This document shows positions 26,463 to 34,313 of a stretch of DNA of 64,000 nt, one piece after another. The DNA lies in contig JAAUZK010000004.1 of the NCBI GenBank assembly GCA_014804655.1, positions 68,450 to 132,449 of the forward strand. Reading direction: 5' to 3'. The stretch is from Lachnospiraceae bacterium (GTDB lineage Bacteria; Bacillota; Clostridia; Lachnospirales; Lachnospiraceae). The notes under the pieces were generated by a model that saw only the letters and a program-made list of their open reading frames with translations, was not told where the DNA came from and searched no databases. Positions within the stretch are counted from its first letter, which is position 1, and each line of letters begins with the position of its first letter. A program made the translations under genes and the position numbers.

Positions 26463-27401
26463 TCACAGCTTCTCTCTGCTGAATATTTTTTTCATCTTCC
26501 GCGCGCCTCTTTCAAGGAGCGTCGGACCATGATATTTCTTCGCCTTCTCCTCGTCAAACTGCTTTGCCAGTTCCGGGCGGCTATTGACATAATTCCACCA
26601 CAGATATCCCAAGTTCGTATCATATCGCTTCCATGGTTTGTCTCCGGCATAGTGAATGATTGCCGGATGTTCTATGGCTTCCCTGCATTCCGGCTCTGTC
26701 AATATCCCCTCACTGACAAACCTGCCATACTCTTTCTCTTCCATATAGGCAAAACGATTATATCTGGGTGGCAGATAGCGTATCGCATCCTGACAGGTAA
26801 TATTTAAAATGTCCTGATCCTGATAGTACAGTTTTTGTTGTGCCCATGCCTCCCACTGCTTCTCCAAATTTCTCTTTCGTATCTCGGAAAGATTTAAAAG
26901 CGTCACGCCGGCGTTTATATATTTTCCCCTCATTTTTTCCATATGTTTCCAATAAGGCCGATCGCTGTTCCACTCCCATTTATCGGAAAAATTAACAGCC
27001 CCCTTGACAGCCGCCAGCACATACCCTTCCATAGGCCACTGCCATATTTCATCAGGACTGTCCAGAAAGAGAACATCCACATCCGTATAGAGTATCTTGT
27101 CCACCTCCGGCAAAAGTCTGTGGAGTGCAAGTCTGAGATAAGTTCCCGCAGAGACCTCTCTAACCTCATAAGATCCCTGATAGGGGTTCTCTATCGCTTT
27201 TACCGTCAAAGTAGTACTTCTGTCTGTTGTTTCAATAATTTCTTTCAAGTATTGTTCTATATATGCCGCCTCTTTCGTGCAAACACAGTAGATATGATAA
27301 TGCACATCCGCTGTTTTCGTATGATCCAGCAACGATGCCAATGTTACCTGCACCTGTTTCGCAATATTCTGATCAAAACAAAAAGCAATGTTGATATACA
27401 T
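26463..27401 (-). CDS. Family 8 glycosyltransferase
   Basis: 312 residues. GT8 signatures: INIAFCFDQN at the N-terminus, YTDVDVLFLD (DxD metal site, about residue 105), YINAGVTLLNL, and the C-terminal HYAGDKPWKRYD (HxxGxxKPW type). GT8 enzymes are retaining galactosyl- or glucosyltransferases using UDP-sugars in surface glycan assembly. It ends with a basic tail (RGARKMKKIFSREKL) that may bind the membrane surface. AGGA precedes the ATG and an extended -10 promoter lies 40 bases upstream. Confidence 0.92.
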   Translation of the reverse strand: MYINIAFCFDQNIAKQVQVTLASLLDHTKTADVHYHIYCVCTKEAAYIEQYLKEIIETTDRSTTLTVKAIENPYQGSYEVREVSAGTYLRLALHRLLPEVDKILYTDVDVLFLDSPDEIWQWPMEGYVLAAVKGAVNFSDKWEWNSDRPYWKHMEKMRGKYINAGVTLLNLSEIRKRNLEKQWEAWAQQKLYYQDQDILNITCQDAIRYLPPRYNRFAYMEEKEYGRFVSEGILTEPECREAIEHPAIIHYAGDKPWKRYDTNLGYLWWNYVNSRPELAKQFDEEKAKKYHGPTLLERGARKMKKIFSREKL

Positions 27402-27440
27402 ACAATTTTCCTATTCTTCGCAAATAAACCTATCTGATTT

Positions 27441-27449
27441 ATTATAGCA
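27441..27449 (-). promoter_or_regulatory. Extended -10 promoter for the GT8 gene
   Basis: Minus strand TGCTATAAT, a perfect extended -10; the -35 region is poor. About 40 bases before the GT8 start. Confidence 0.45.
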
Positions 27450-27481
27450 AACTTTCCTCTCCATTGCGATATAAACATATA

Positions 27482-28249
27482 TCAGAACTGCCGAAGCACC
27501 CGTATCGTTCGCTTTACGGTAATCCAAAGCGGGTGACGTACCCCATTTTTCTTAAGCGCCTGATAGCCTTCTTTGAAAGATACCAGATAATTGCGTAGTC
27601 CAGCATTACTCGTCCCGCCATAGTACATGGCAATAAGAACCTCCGGTACATACGCCAGACGGTTATTCTCATCCTTGAGGAAGCGAACCATAAATTCATA
27701 ATCCGCAGCACAGCGATAACTGATATCGTAGCTGCCGTATCGCTCGTAGATTTCCCTTTTCAAAAAGAGCGTGGGGTGCCCCGGCATCCAGCCGTCTCTT
27801 ATTCTGCCGTTCCCCATATGCCATGTTCTGACAACACGTTCACCCTCCACGTAAACCAGATCCGCATGTGCACCTATGCATTTCTCACCACCCTGCTCGA
27901 TTGCCCGGACCAGCTTCGTGACCGCATCCGCCGTGCACAGCCTGTCATTGCACACCGCCACAATATCTCCGGTACACATGGCCCACGCCTTATTCATGGC
28001 ATCATACAAGCCTCTGTCCGGCTCTGAAATCCACTTCACGGTGATAGACGGATCGTCCGGCACATCTCTGCGGTCGGGATGTCGTCCGGCAAATTCGCGG
28101 ATCACATCAAGCGTTCCATCACCGGAACCTCCGTCCACGATTACCACCTCTATCGAACCATAGTCCTGCTTCTCGATACCCGCCAAGGTGACCGCCAGAT
28201 TATCCTTCACATTATATGTTGTTACCAATAAGGATACTTTTATCATCAT
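27482..28249 (-). CDS. Family 2 glycosyltransferase (WcaE/WcaA-like)
   Basis: 255 residues, a compact GT2: VSLLVTTYNVKDNLAVTL, VVIVDGGSGDGTLDVI, SEPDRGLYDAMNKAW (the D-x-G-x-Y-D-A-M-N-K motif of this subgroup) and VCNDRL in place of a usual DxD. GHPTLFLKREIYERYG and CAADYEFMVRFL form the acceptor side. No membrane segment. Two tandem ATG codons start the protein. It is the first gene of the minus-strand block and lies back to back with the XRE regulator gene. Confidence 0.9.
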   Translation of the reverse strand: MMIKVSLLVTTYNVKDNLAVTLAGIEKQDYGSIEVVIVDGGSGDGTLDVIREFAGRHPDRRDVPDDPSITVKWISEPDRGLYDAMNKAWAMCTGDIVAVCNDRLCTADAVTKLVRAIEQGGEKCIGAHADLVYVEGERVVRTWHMGNGRIRDGWMPGHPTLFLKREIYERYGSYDISYRCAADYEFMVRFLKDENNRLAYVPEVLIAMYYGGTSNAGLRNYLVSFKEGYQALKKNGVRHPLWITVKRTIRVLRQF

Positions 28250-28331
28250 GATCAGATTTTACCTTATTTTAGCAGAATATGCAATCAACCCTTTTCCTTT
28301 CGGTTCTGCATATCTGCGCCGCAGAATGACA

Positions 28332-28411
28332 ACAATATATTGTATATTCTGTGTTAATATCACTTTTTATATATTTTCCGTTATACAACTTTTTGTTGTG
28401 CAATAATGCAC
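28332..28411 (+). promoter_or_regulatory. Palindromes upstream of the XRE regulator gene
   Basis: Three inverted repeats in the gap before the regulator: ACAATATATTGT (28332-28343), ACAAC/GTTGT around five T (28385-28399) and GTGCA/TGCAC around ATAA (28398-28411). XRE proteins often bind such operators and control themselves. No clean -35/-10 pair was found for the regulator. Confidence 0.35.
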
Positions 28412-28482
28412 GTAACAATTTGTCTTTGGCAAACTTGTCACAAACCTTAAATTGGATGGTTAAGAGAAGGAAAAGATTTTTT

Positions 28483-28827
28483 ATGAAAGAACTGCGTGAA
28501 ATAATAAGAGATTTGCGTGAAGATCACGATTTAAAACAGAAAACGGTTGCCGCACAACTGGGCATCTCGCAACAGACTTATTCCAATTATGAAAACGGTC
28601 ATCGCGAGATACCGATCTGTGCAGTTGTCGCCTTAGCAAATTTTTATAAGGTCAGCACTGATTATCTTCTGGGTACTGATACCGGTTATCCGGGCAACAC
28701 CAATCTTAAAAACACTTATCTGGATAATGTCACCATGCATGATGTAATCTACGATATCCAGAAGTTAAAACCGGAAGAGCGCCGTGATCTCATGAAATAC
28801 ATCCGGTATCTGAGTCACAATGACTGA
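28483..28827 (+). CDS. XRE family helix-turn-helix regulator
   Basis: 114 residues from the ATG at 28483, where the HTH domain begins (ELREIIRDLREDHDLKQKTV); GAAGG lies 12 bases upstream. HTH core: VAAQLGISQQTYSNYENGHR, then IPICAVVALANFYKVSTDYLLG, the standard Cro/CI fold. The C-terminal 40 residues contain a short helix (YDIQKLKPEERRDLMKYIRYL) likely used for dimerisation. It is the only evident regulator in the window and stands between the glycosyltransferase block and the giant surface protein genes. Palindromes upstream may be its operators. Confidence 0.9.
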   Translation: MKELREIIRDLREDHDLKQKTVAAQLGISQQTYSNYENGHREIPICAVVALANFYKVSTDYLLGTDTGYPGNTNLKNTYLDNVTMHDVIYDIQKLKPEERRDLMKYIRYLSHND

Positions 28828-28874
28828 CCGCAGCAATCCAGATTATAACTACTGCATATATGAACTCATTCCGT

Positions 28875-28906
28875 GTCAAGATCAATAATTACTTATTGAT
28901 CTTGAC
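28875..28906. terminator. Perfect 14-bp hairpin between convergent genes
   Basis: GTCAAGATCAATAA, loop TTAC, TTATTGATCTTGAC. The right arm encodes the last codons and stop region of the giant LRR protein. No T-run follows on either strand. It may act as a bidirectional terminator or protect mRNA ends. Confidence 0.45.
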
Positions 28907-31900
28907 ATTCATTGTAATCGCCGGGCCGACAGTGTTGGTGCCCTGTCCGTCGAACATAGCATACATCGTTATTTTATTGGTCGTCCCCCCTGCAAAGGAA
29001 ACTGTGTTCTTCAGCTTCACATACACATCTATGGAGCCATCCTCCCGCGGTTCTCCGCATCTGATTTCGAAAGAATCCTGCGATTTCGTATCTTTCTCCC
29101 CGAACACGACATCCGCAATATTACCGACACTGCCTTCCTTCGGCGTAACCCTAAAGGTCGCTTCGTACGCTTTATTGGACATGTATAAATTCAGATCATT
29201 TCTGTCGGCCGTCACCTTCGGCAGCACCTGTGCGGTCTTAATGTTCAATATACCCGGCACCCACATACCGTCATATCCGCCGTAATTTGCAAGTCTCACC
29301 CACATCCGGATCGGATATGTCTTCTTATTCTCCAGATCAACGCCGTCCCTAGGTGCCACATACACCTTGCCGTCGAGAACCTCCGCACGGAAATACTCAC
29401 TCTCATCATCTCCGAGTGCCGGCTCTCTGCCACCGGCGTCAAAGATCTGCACCGCTTCCACCGTATCCTTCAAATTTGTAAATGAGGGTGTATATACAAT
29501 GCTGTTCTTTAACGTATACTCTCCACTTCTGTCCACCAGATTCAGCACACCCTTTGGCGACATCTTCACGGAGATAGAACCGTTATAGACCTTCACGCTG
29601 AATTTCACGGCTTTTCCTTGGAAAGTATTAGCTCCGATGTACGTGGGCGTCATGGTAAATGCATACTTCTGCTGACTGACTCTGCTGTTTAAAGAGATCA
29701 AAAGGATATTTTCCTCGATGTCCCAATTGAAACTGTCTTTGACCGCGCTCATTCCTTTAGTCGTACATTCAATCGAATCTATCGTCCCTGCCGAATCGAT
29801 CTCATACCCCTCCGGCAGCTTAACATTCAGAGTCAGTTCCGCGGTCTCCGTATACTCGCCGTCTGATACTGCCGACAGATTCAGTGAAGGGGATCCTTTT
29901 ACCGTCATGCCCGGAAGTGTATTGACGACTTTTACCGTCAATGTAACCGCATTATAGCGCTCTCCATTAATGCCCTCTACAGAGTCGCACTTAAACTTAT
30001 ACGATCCTGCCTTGACATCCGGATCAACCGAGACGGTTCCCACACCACCATTATATTCTACATGCAGATACTCCCTTTGATTCTCATTCTTGGTCGTTGA
30101 CTGGAAGTAAAAATCCTGACTGTCGGCCAATTCCGTATCGCACTGATTGGAGGTCAAATAAAATTTTTCTTCCTGTCCCGTATAGTTACTATTCAAATTA
30201 ACCGTAGCTGTTTTCAGCTTGATCTTCGGATCGGCTCCTGTTGCCTTAACGTTATATGTGTACTTAAATGACTGCCCTTCTGCCCACTCGCTGTTTCTAA
30301 GTAACAGAACCACCTTACCTGAACTAAGGGTACTGTTAGCATCTGTATGCATTTCTATCTGGCCCTGATCATTAATATCGATATCTCTGTTTACAGCATC
30401 TACCCTACTCTCGGAAGACTTCTCAATCGTCCAGTCGCCTTCATCCAGTCTGATCTGCTCTTTGGTCTTGGTATCTATCAACGTCAGTTTGATTGTTCTG
30501 GCGGCCGGTAACGAATTAAATGTGTCTGAGGTTCTGTCTAACTTATAAGACGGTTTTACGGTCTGAGTCGGAATCGTAATCTTATATTTCTTAACCGCAC
30601 TTTCTTTATATCCCTCGAAGTGCAGTACCAGATAGCCAGTAGCAATCAGTTTATTCTTCTCCGTGAGGATCATCTGATCCTCTTTTTGTGTAATGACTCC
30701 GGTGTCCTCATCGATCTGGAAATTCTCAGTGAATAGCCAGTCATCCTTCTCCCGATCCGTAGACAACGGCTCTAACGTATACCGCGACACCTTTTCATTA
30801 CCCAAATTAGTGACAACAGGTTTCACCTCTGTGCCATCATTGGCATAGAACAGATTAATCTTCGGCTGCTTCTTGTCGAATGCAACCTTAGGGTTTGGCA
30901 AGGTGGACTTTACTGTGATCTTGAGTTGGGTAGGAATAACTCTGTCCCCCACCTTAACTTTCACGTTATAGACCTTTTCCTCCAATGTGGTATATCTTGG
31001 ATTAATCGTATAGTAATGTACCGTATCCGTACTGCTTAATTTATCACGTTCGCATTTAAAATCATCTACAGGCAACTGCTCATTTGCCGCATCAACCAAC
31101 TCAATGGTATCCGGATTGATGATTGTCCCGCCATAAGCGCTAATAACCCGTATTACCGCTCCGTCCACTTTATTAGGATTCAAAGTAATCGAAGTCGTGG
31201 ACAGGCGAGGGGTCTGATCTATGACCTGAATAATAAGTTTTCGCGATATTGTCTTCTTATCCGCGTTTGTCGCTGATACTGTAATCGTCGCCTCGCCATT
31301 GGCACCCTTCGGAATAGTCACTGTATTCGTAGTGACAGCATTCGCCGTAGAAGAAGATGCAAGCCTTGCTACGCTACTGTCACTGGTGGTCCACTTCAGT
31401 GCAACTGACATTTCGTCTAAATCCGCGTCATATGCCAGTGCCTTTAACTTAACCGCCCGTTCATTCTGGCTGACGATTTTGCTATCCAAGGAAGCAATCT
31501 GCACCGCCTGCCCGCCAATCTCCTCCTCGGTTATCGTAATGAACCGCTCGTCATTGTCATCCACTGTCAGCAGTAAAGACTCCACGTTGGTCTTGGTAAC
31601 ATGTATAGTTACCTGCTTGGGGATCGGGCCGTTGCCACCGGTCACTTTTATATTAATATGTGCCAGACCTTCCTTCAGTGCAGTAATCATTCCTGTCTTC
31701 TCGTCCACCTTGGCAATCGTGGGCTTATCTGAACTAAAGTCTATCTTCGATGTAGGAATGACATTATGATCTCCATCGAGCAGGAAGATCCTTGTAGTCT
31801 GCCCAACCTTAAGTTCTGCCCTGCTCTCCCCGTCAGATCCATTAGAAAATTCGACCGTCACATCTGTACCATTGATCGCGCTGCTTCCCGATATATTCTC

Positions 31901-33805
31901 AAATTCAGCAGTAACTCTCGCACCGCCCTTAGGCATTATAAATGACCAAATATAATCTTTGCTTTTAATCTCGATACCGTTATATTTTATGGAAATCAGA
32001 TTGCTTTCCTGAGCATTCCATTTCGGAATCACATAAATCGTCGTGCCTGCCTCAACACCTTTTCCACCATTTTCCTTGTTTGGATCCTTGATAACGGGAT
32101 CAGCAGTTCCATTGGGCTTTTCTGTCGTTAATTTTATCTCGCCCTTTCCCGTTCCCAAAAGCGGCTCTTGAACACTGCATTGATAATACAATGTCTTTCC
32201 CTCTTCCGTTTCGTCCTCGATTGAAACGAAGGTTATATAATCATTGTGTTTTACCGCATGTTCTTCCACTTTACCGCCTGCAACCCCTATCAGATACAAA
32301 CGTTTTACTTCCGGAAGAGCGCCCTCTTCAATCAGGCAGTCCGCCTCCGTAATCTGCACACGGATCAATCCGGAACAATCCACAAACGCATATTGCTCGA
32401 TCAGACTCACCAGCCTCAGATTTATACTTCCGAGATTGTAGCAGCCCTTAAACGCATACGCACCAACCGTCTTTGTCTTATTAACGCTCAAAATCTCCAC
32501 TGACACTAAAGAACGGCAATCCGCAAATCCGTACCGCGGAATCGCCGTAAGTGCCTGCGGCAACGTAATCTCCCGCAACTCACTACAGGAAGCAAATGCA
32601 TACGCACCCATCATGCTGATATTTTTAGGGAAAACAATAGACTTCACCGCACGGCAGCCGTTAAACGCATACTCGCCTATACTCGTCAATGACTCCGGAA
32701 ATGTGAAGATCATGTTAGAGCAAAATTCTTCCAGTGCGGAACAGCCGTTAAACGCATTATCACCAATACTGTTTAGCACACTCCTGTCAATGCTCTGCAT
32801 ATACACCATAAATAACCGTGAATCCCCATAGAACGCACTATTACCAATGTTCTCAATCGTTGCAGGCAGCGCAAACTGTGTCAGTGCACTACACCCCTCG
32901 AATGCACTCTCCTCTATGGCAGTCACACCCGTAGGAATCGTCATACCCTTTAAAGAAGTACATCCCTCAAAAGCATTTGCCCCAATAGTCACAACACCCG
33001 CCGGCATCTTAATATATGTAATTCCCTTATTGCCCTGGAAAGCACCAGATGCGATGCGCTTGATCCCTTGCGTCTCATCAAGCACCACATTGCCCGCCAC
33101 CTTACTACCATCTGTTTTCGTAATAGCCGTCAGTGTGCCACTCTCATCCACGGTATAGACATACTGCTCATTCGCGTCATAAGTGATCCGCATACCCACT
33201 TCATCCTGAAATGACATCATTCTGGGAGCAAGACTCTGAACCATCGCCAGATTATCCTCTTTCTCATCCGCTTCTTCTACCGCAGCTTCTCCGCTCAGAT
33301 CGCCGGCTTCCTCTGTATCATCGGAATTCAGTTCTTCTTCATCGCTCGGATTCTCTTCCTCCGATCCGCTCGGATTCTCGGAATCATTCTGATCGTCTCC
33401 CGTCGAATCTTCCGGATTTGCCGGATCGTTCTGATCGTCTCCTGTCGTGTCTCCAGAGTTCTCTTGACCACTCTGGTCATCCTCCGCAGTGTCGCCCGGA
33501 TTCTCTTCTCCATTCTGGTCCGATCCTGCAGATTCTCCCGAATTCTCCTGTCCGCTCTGATTTTCTCCAACAGAGTCGTTCGTCTCATCCTCAGTTGTCT
33601 GACCACCGTTCTCACTACCACTCGGTGCAGTCTCCCCCTCGGAAGTCTGTGCGTCAGTTATTCCCTCCGCAATCGAACTTCCATTATCTTCAACTGCGGC
33701 GGAAATCCCCGAATGATCCGATCCCGCTGCCAGAACTGTCATCCCGTTTGTACTCACCGCAAGACTGAAAGCCAACAGTAACGCCAATACCCTTTGTTTC
33801 CTCAT
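28889..33805 (-). CDS. Giant secreted LRR/Big-domain surface protein
   Basis: 1638 residues from the ATG at 33805 (GGTGGAG upstream). Signal peptide 1-27 (MRKQRVLALLLAFSLAV, cleaved after VLAA). An acidic Gly/Asn/Asp/Glu linker spans about 50-185. About ten BspA-type leucine-rich repeats follow (245-520; pattern IGxxAFxGCxxLxxxxxP). Then come several Ig-like repeats: a Big2-type unit (IDFSSDKPTIAKVDEKTGMI) and others (VALKWTTSDSSVARLASS), with cadherin-like modules to the end. There is no LPXTG, SLH, choline-binding or transmembrane anchor; the C-terminus is VNVKINK. Probably a secreted adhesin or matrix protein. Confidence 0.9.
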   Translation of the reverse strand: MRKQRVLALLLAFSLAVSTNGMTVLAAGSDHSGISAAVEDNGSSIAEGITDAQTSEGETAPSGSENGGQTTEDETNDSVGENQSGQENSGESAGSDQNGEENPGDTAEDDQSGQENSGDTTGDDQNDPANPEDSTGDDQNDSENPSGSEEENPSDEEELNSDDTEEAGDLSGEAAVEEADEKEDNLAMVQSLAPRMMSFQDEVGMRITYDANEQYVYTVDESGTLTAITKTDGSKVAGNVVLDETQGIKRIASGAFQGNKGITYIKMPAGVVTIGANAFEGCTSLKGMTIPTGVTAIEESAFEGCSALTQFALPATIENIGNSAFYGDSRLFMVYMQSIDRSVLNSIGDNAFNGCSALEEFCSNMIFTFPESLTSIGEYAFNGCRAVKSIVFPKNISMMGAYAFASCSELREITLPQALTAIPRYGFADCRSLVSVEILSVNKTKTVGAYAFKGCYNLGSINLRLVSLIEQYAFVDCSGLIRVQITEADCLIEEGALPEVKRLYLIGVAGGKVEEHAVKHNDYITFVSIEDETEEGKTLYYQCSVQEPLLGTGKGEIKLTTEKPNGTADPVIKDPNKENGGKGVEAGTTIYVIPKWNAQESNLISIKYNGIEIKSKDYIWSFIMPKGGARVTAEFENISGSSAINGTDVTVEFSNGSDGESRAELKVGQTTRIFLLDGDHNVIPTSKIDFSSDKPTIAKVDEKTGMITALKEGLAHINIKVTGGNGPIPKQVTIHVTKTNVESLLLTVDDNDERFITITEEEIGGQAVQIASLDSKIVSQNERAVKLKALAYDADLDEMSVALKWTTSDSSVARLASSSTANAVTTNTVTIPKGANGEATITVSATNADKKTISRKLIIQVIDQTPRLSTTSITLNPNKVDGAVIRVISAYGGTIINPDTIELVDAANEQLPVDDFKCERDKLSSTDTVHYYTINPRYTTLEEKVYNVKVKVGDRVIPTQLKITVKSTLPNPKVAFDKKQPKINLFYANDGTEVKPVVTNLGNEKVSRYTLEPLSTDREKDDWLFTENFQIDEDTGVITQKEDQMILTEKNKLIATGYLVLHFEGYKESAVKKYKITIPTQTVKPSYKLDRTSDTFNSLPAARTIKLTLIDTKTKEQIRLDEGDWTIEKSSESRVDAVNRDIDINDQGQIEMHTDANSTLSSGKVVLLLRNSEWAEGQSFKYTYNVKATGADPKIKLKTATVNLNSNYTGQEEKFYLTSNQCDTELADSQDFYFQSTTKNENQREYLHVEYNGGVGTVSVDPDVKAGSYKFKCDSVEGINGERYNAVTLTVKVVNTLPGMTVKGSPSLNLSAVSDGEYTETAELTLNVKLPEGYEIDSAGTIDSIECTTKGMSAVKDSFNWDIEENILLISLNSRVSQQKYAFTMTPTYIGANTFQGKAVKFSVKVYNGSISVKMSPKGVLNLVDRSGEYTLKNSIVYTPSFTNLKDTVEAVQIFDAGGREPALGDDESEYFRAEVLDGKVYVAPRDGVDLENKKTYPIRMWVRLANYGGYDGMWVPGILNIKTAQVLPKVTADRNDLNLYMSNKAYEATFRVTPKEGSVGNIADVVFGEKDTKSQDSFEIRCGEPREDGSIDVYVKLKNTVSFAGGTTNKITMYAMFDGQGTNTVGPAITMNVKINK
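33310..33613 (-). repeat. Low-complexity acidic linker repeats in the LRR protein gene
   Basis: Imperfect repeats of about ten codons (D-D-Q-N/S-G/D-x-E-N-S/P) such as GDDQNDPANPEDSTGDDQND. Such repeats can change copy number by recombination. They encode a flexible spacer after the signal peptide. Confidence 0.7.
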
Positions 33806-33910
33806 TTTTTCTCCACCTTTTCTGTATATCACCTTGAACCACGTTTTCTCTTCCGAAACGCAACTATACTCTTCACCCGCTTCGTTTTCTGTGTTACAAT
33901 TTCTTAATGC

Positions 33911-33951
33911 AAAAAGCGTAAGCCTGTCTCTTTTCCGACAAACTTACGCTT
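33911..33951 (-). terminator. Strong rho-independent terminator
   Basis: AAGCGTAAG/CTTACGCTT stem of 9 bp with an inner TGTC/GACA pair, followed on the minus strand by five T. It lies 100 bases past the 48-residue gene stop and about 105 bases before the giant LRR gene start, isolating the two transcripts. No clear promoter was seen for the LRR gene. Confidence 0.8.
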
Positions 33952-34050
33952 ATTGTATCATTTCTAATTGTATGGTGCAAGAGGTTACACTACAAGATAT
34001 TGTGTTTTAAGGAAAATTTAAGATTATTTTTGATCGATCCTTGGACTGAC

Positions 34051-34197
34051 TTATCCAGCGTTGTCCGGTTCCGGTTTGTACTGCTCTTCTCCTGTCTCGA
34101 TATAAAGAATAAAATCATTGATCTTCTTTTCACTCCATCCTGCCGCTCTTAACCCCAAGACCAATCTTGCGTTTTCCTGCATATTCATAACTTCCAT
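34051..34197 (-). CDS. Small conserved-looking protein, 48 residues
   Basis: ATG at 34197 with AAGGTGA five bases upstream, an excellent site. The peptide contains NARLVLGLRAAGWSEKKIND and FILYIETGEEQYKPEPDN, an amphipathic two-helix protein with an acidic tail. A strong terminator follows about 100 bases downstream and a possible promoter (TATTATAA region near 34240) precedes it, so it looks like an independent gene, not an ORF by chance. It lies between the two giant surface protein genes. Function unknown; the motif G-W-S-x-K-x-I-N-D-F-I resembles short peptides I associate with Lachnospiraceae, but I cannot name a family. Confidence 0.65.
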   Translation of the reverse strand: MEVMNMQENARLVLGLRAAGWSEKKINDFILYIETGEEQYKPEPDNAG

Positions 34198-34313
34198 GTA
34201 CTCACCTTTCTCCATTTTCTCCGCTATTCTCTTTGTTCCTGTTTGGTTATAATACTATGATATCACACATGGCATGCAAAATCATGTCCTTCTTCTAAAG
34301 AAACATTATTTTT

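Noticed and set aside
28256-28284. Promoter-like TTGCAT, 17 bases, TAAAAT on the minus strand before the GT2 gene at 27482
   Set aside because: The predicted start point falls on the first base of the start codon, which would make the mRNA leaderless although an AAGG site lies within the box. Too doubtful to list as a feature.
33211-33768. Long open frame on the plus strand opposite the acidic linker of the LRR protein
   Set aside because: It is the complement of a repetitive Asp/Asn/Glu/Ser coding region, which avoids stops in the opposite strand. It has no good ribosome site and encodes low-complexity Ser/Leu/Arg/His sequence.
34198-34313. Possible promoter (TTGCAT and TATTAT boxes) before the 48-residue gene
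   Set aside because: Spacing is 19 or 16 bases depending on the box chosen, so the match is ambiguous. Mentioned in the gene entry only.
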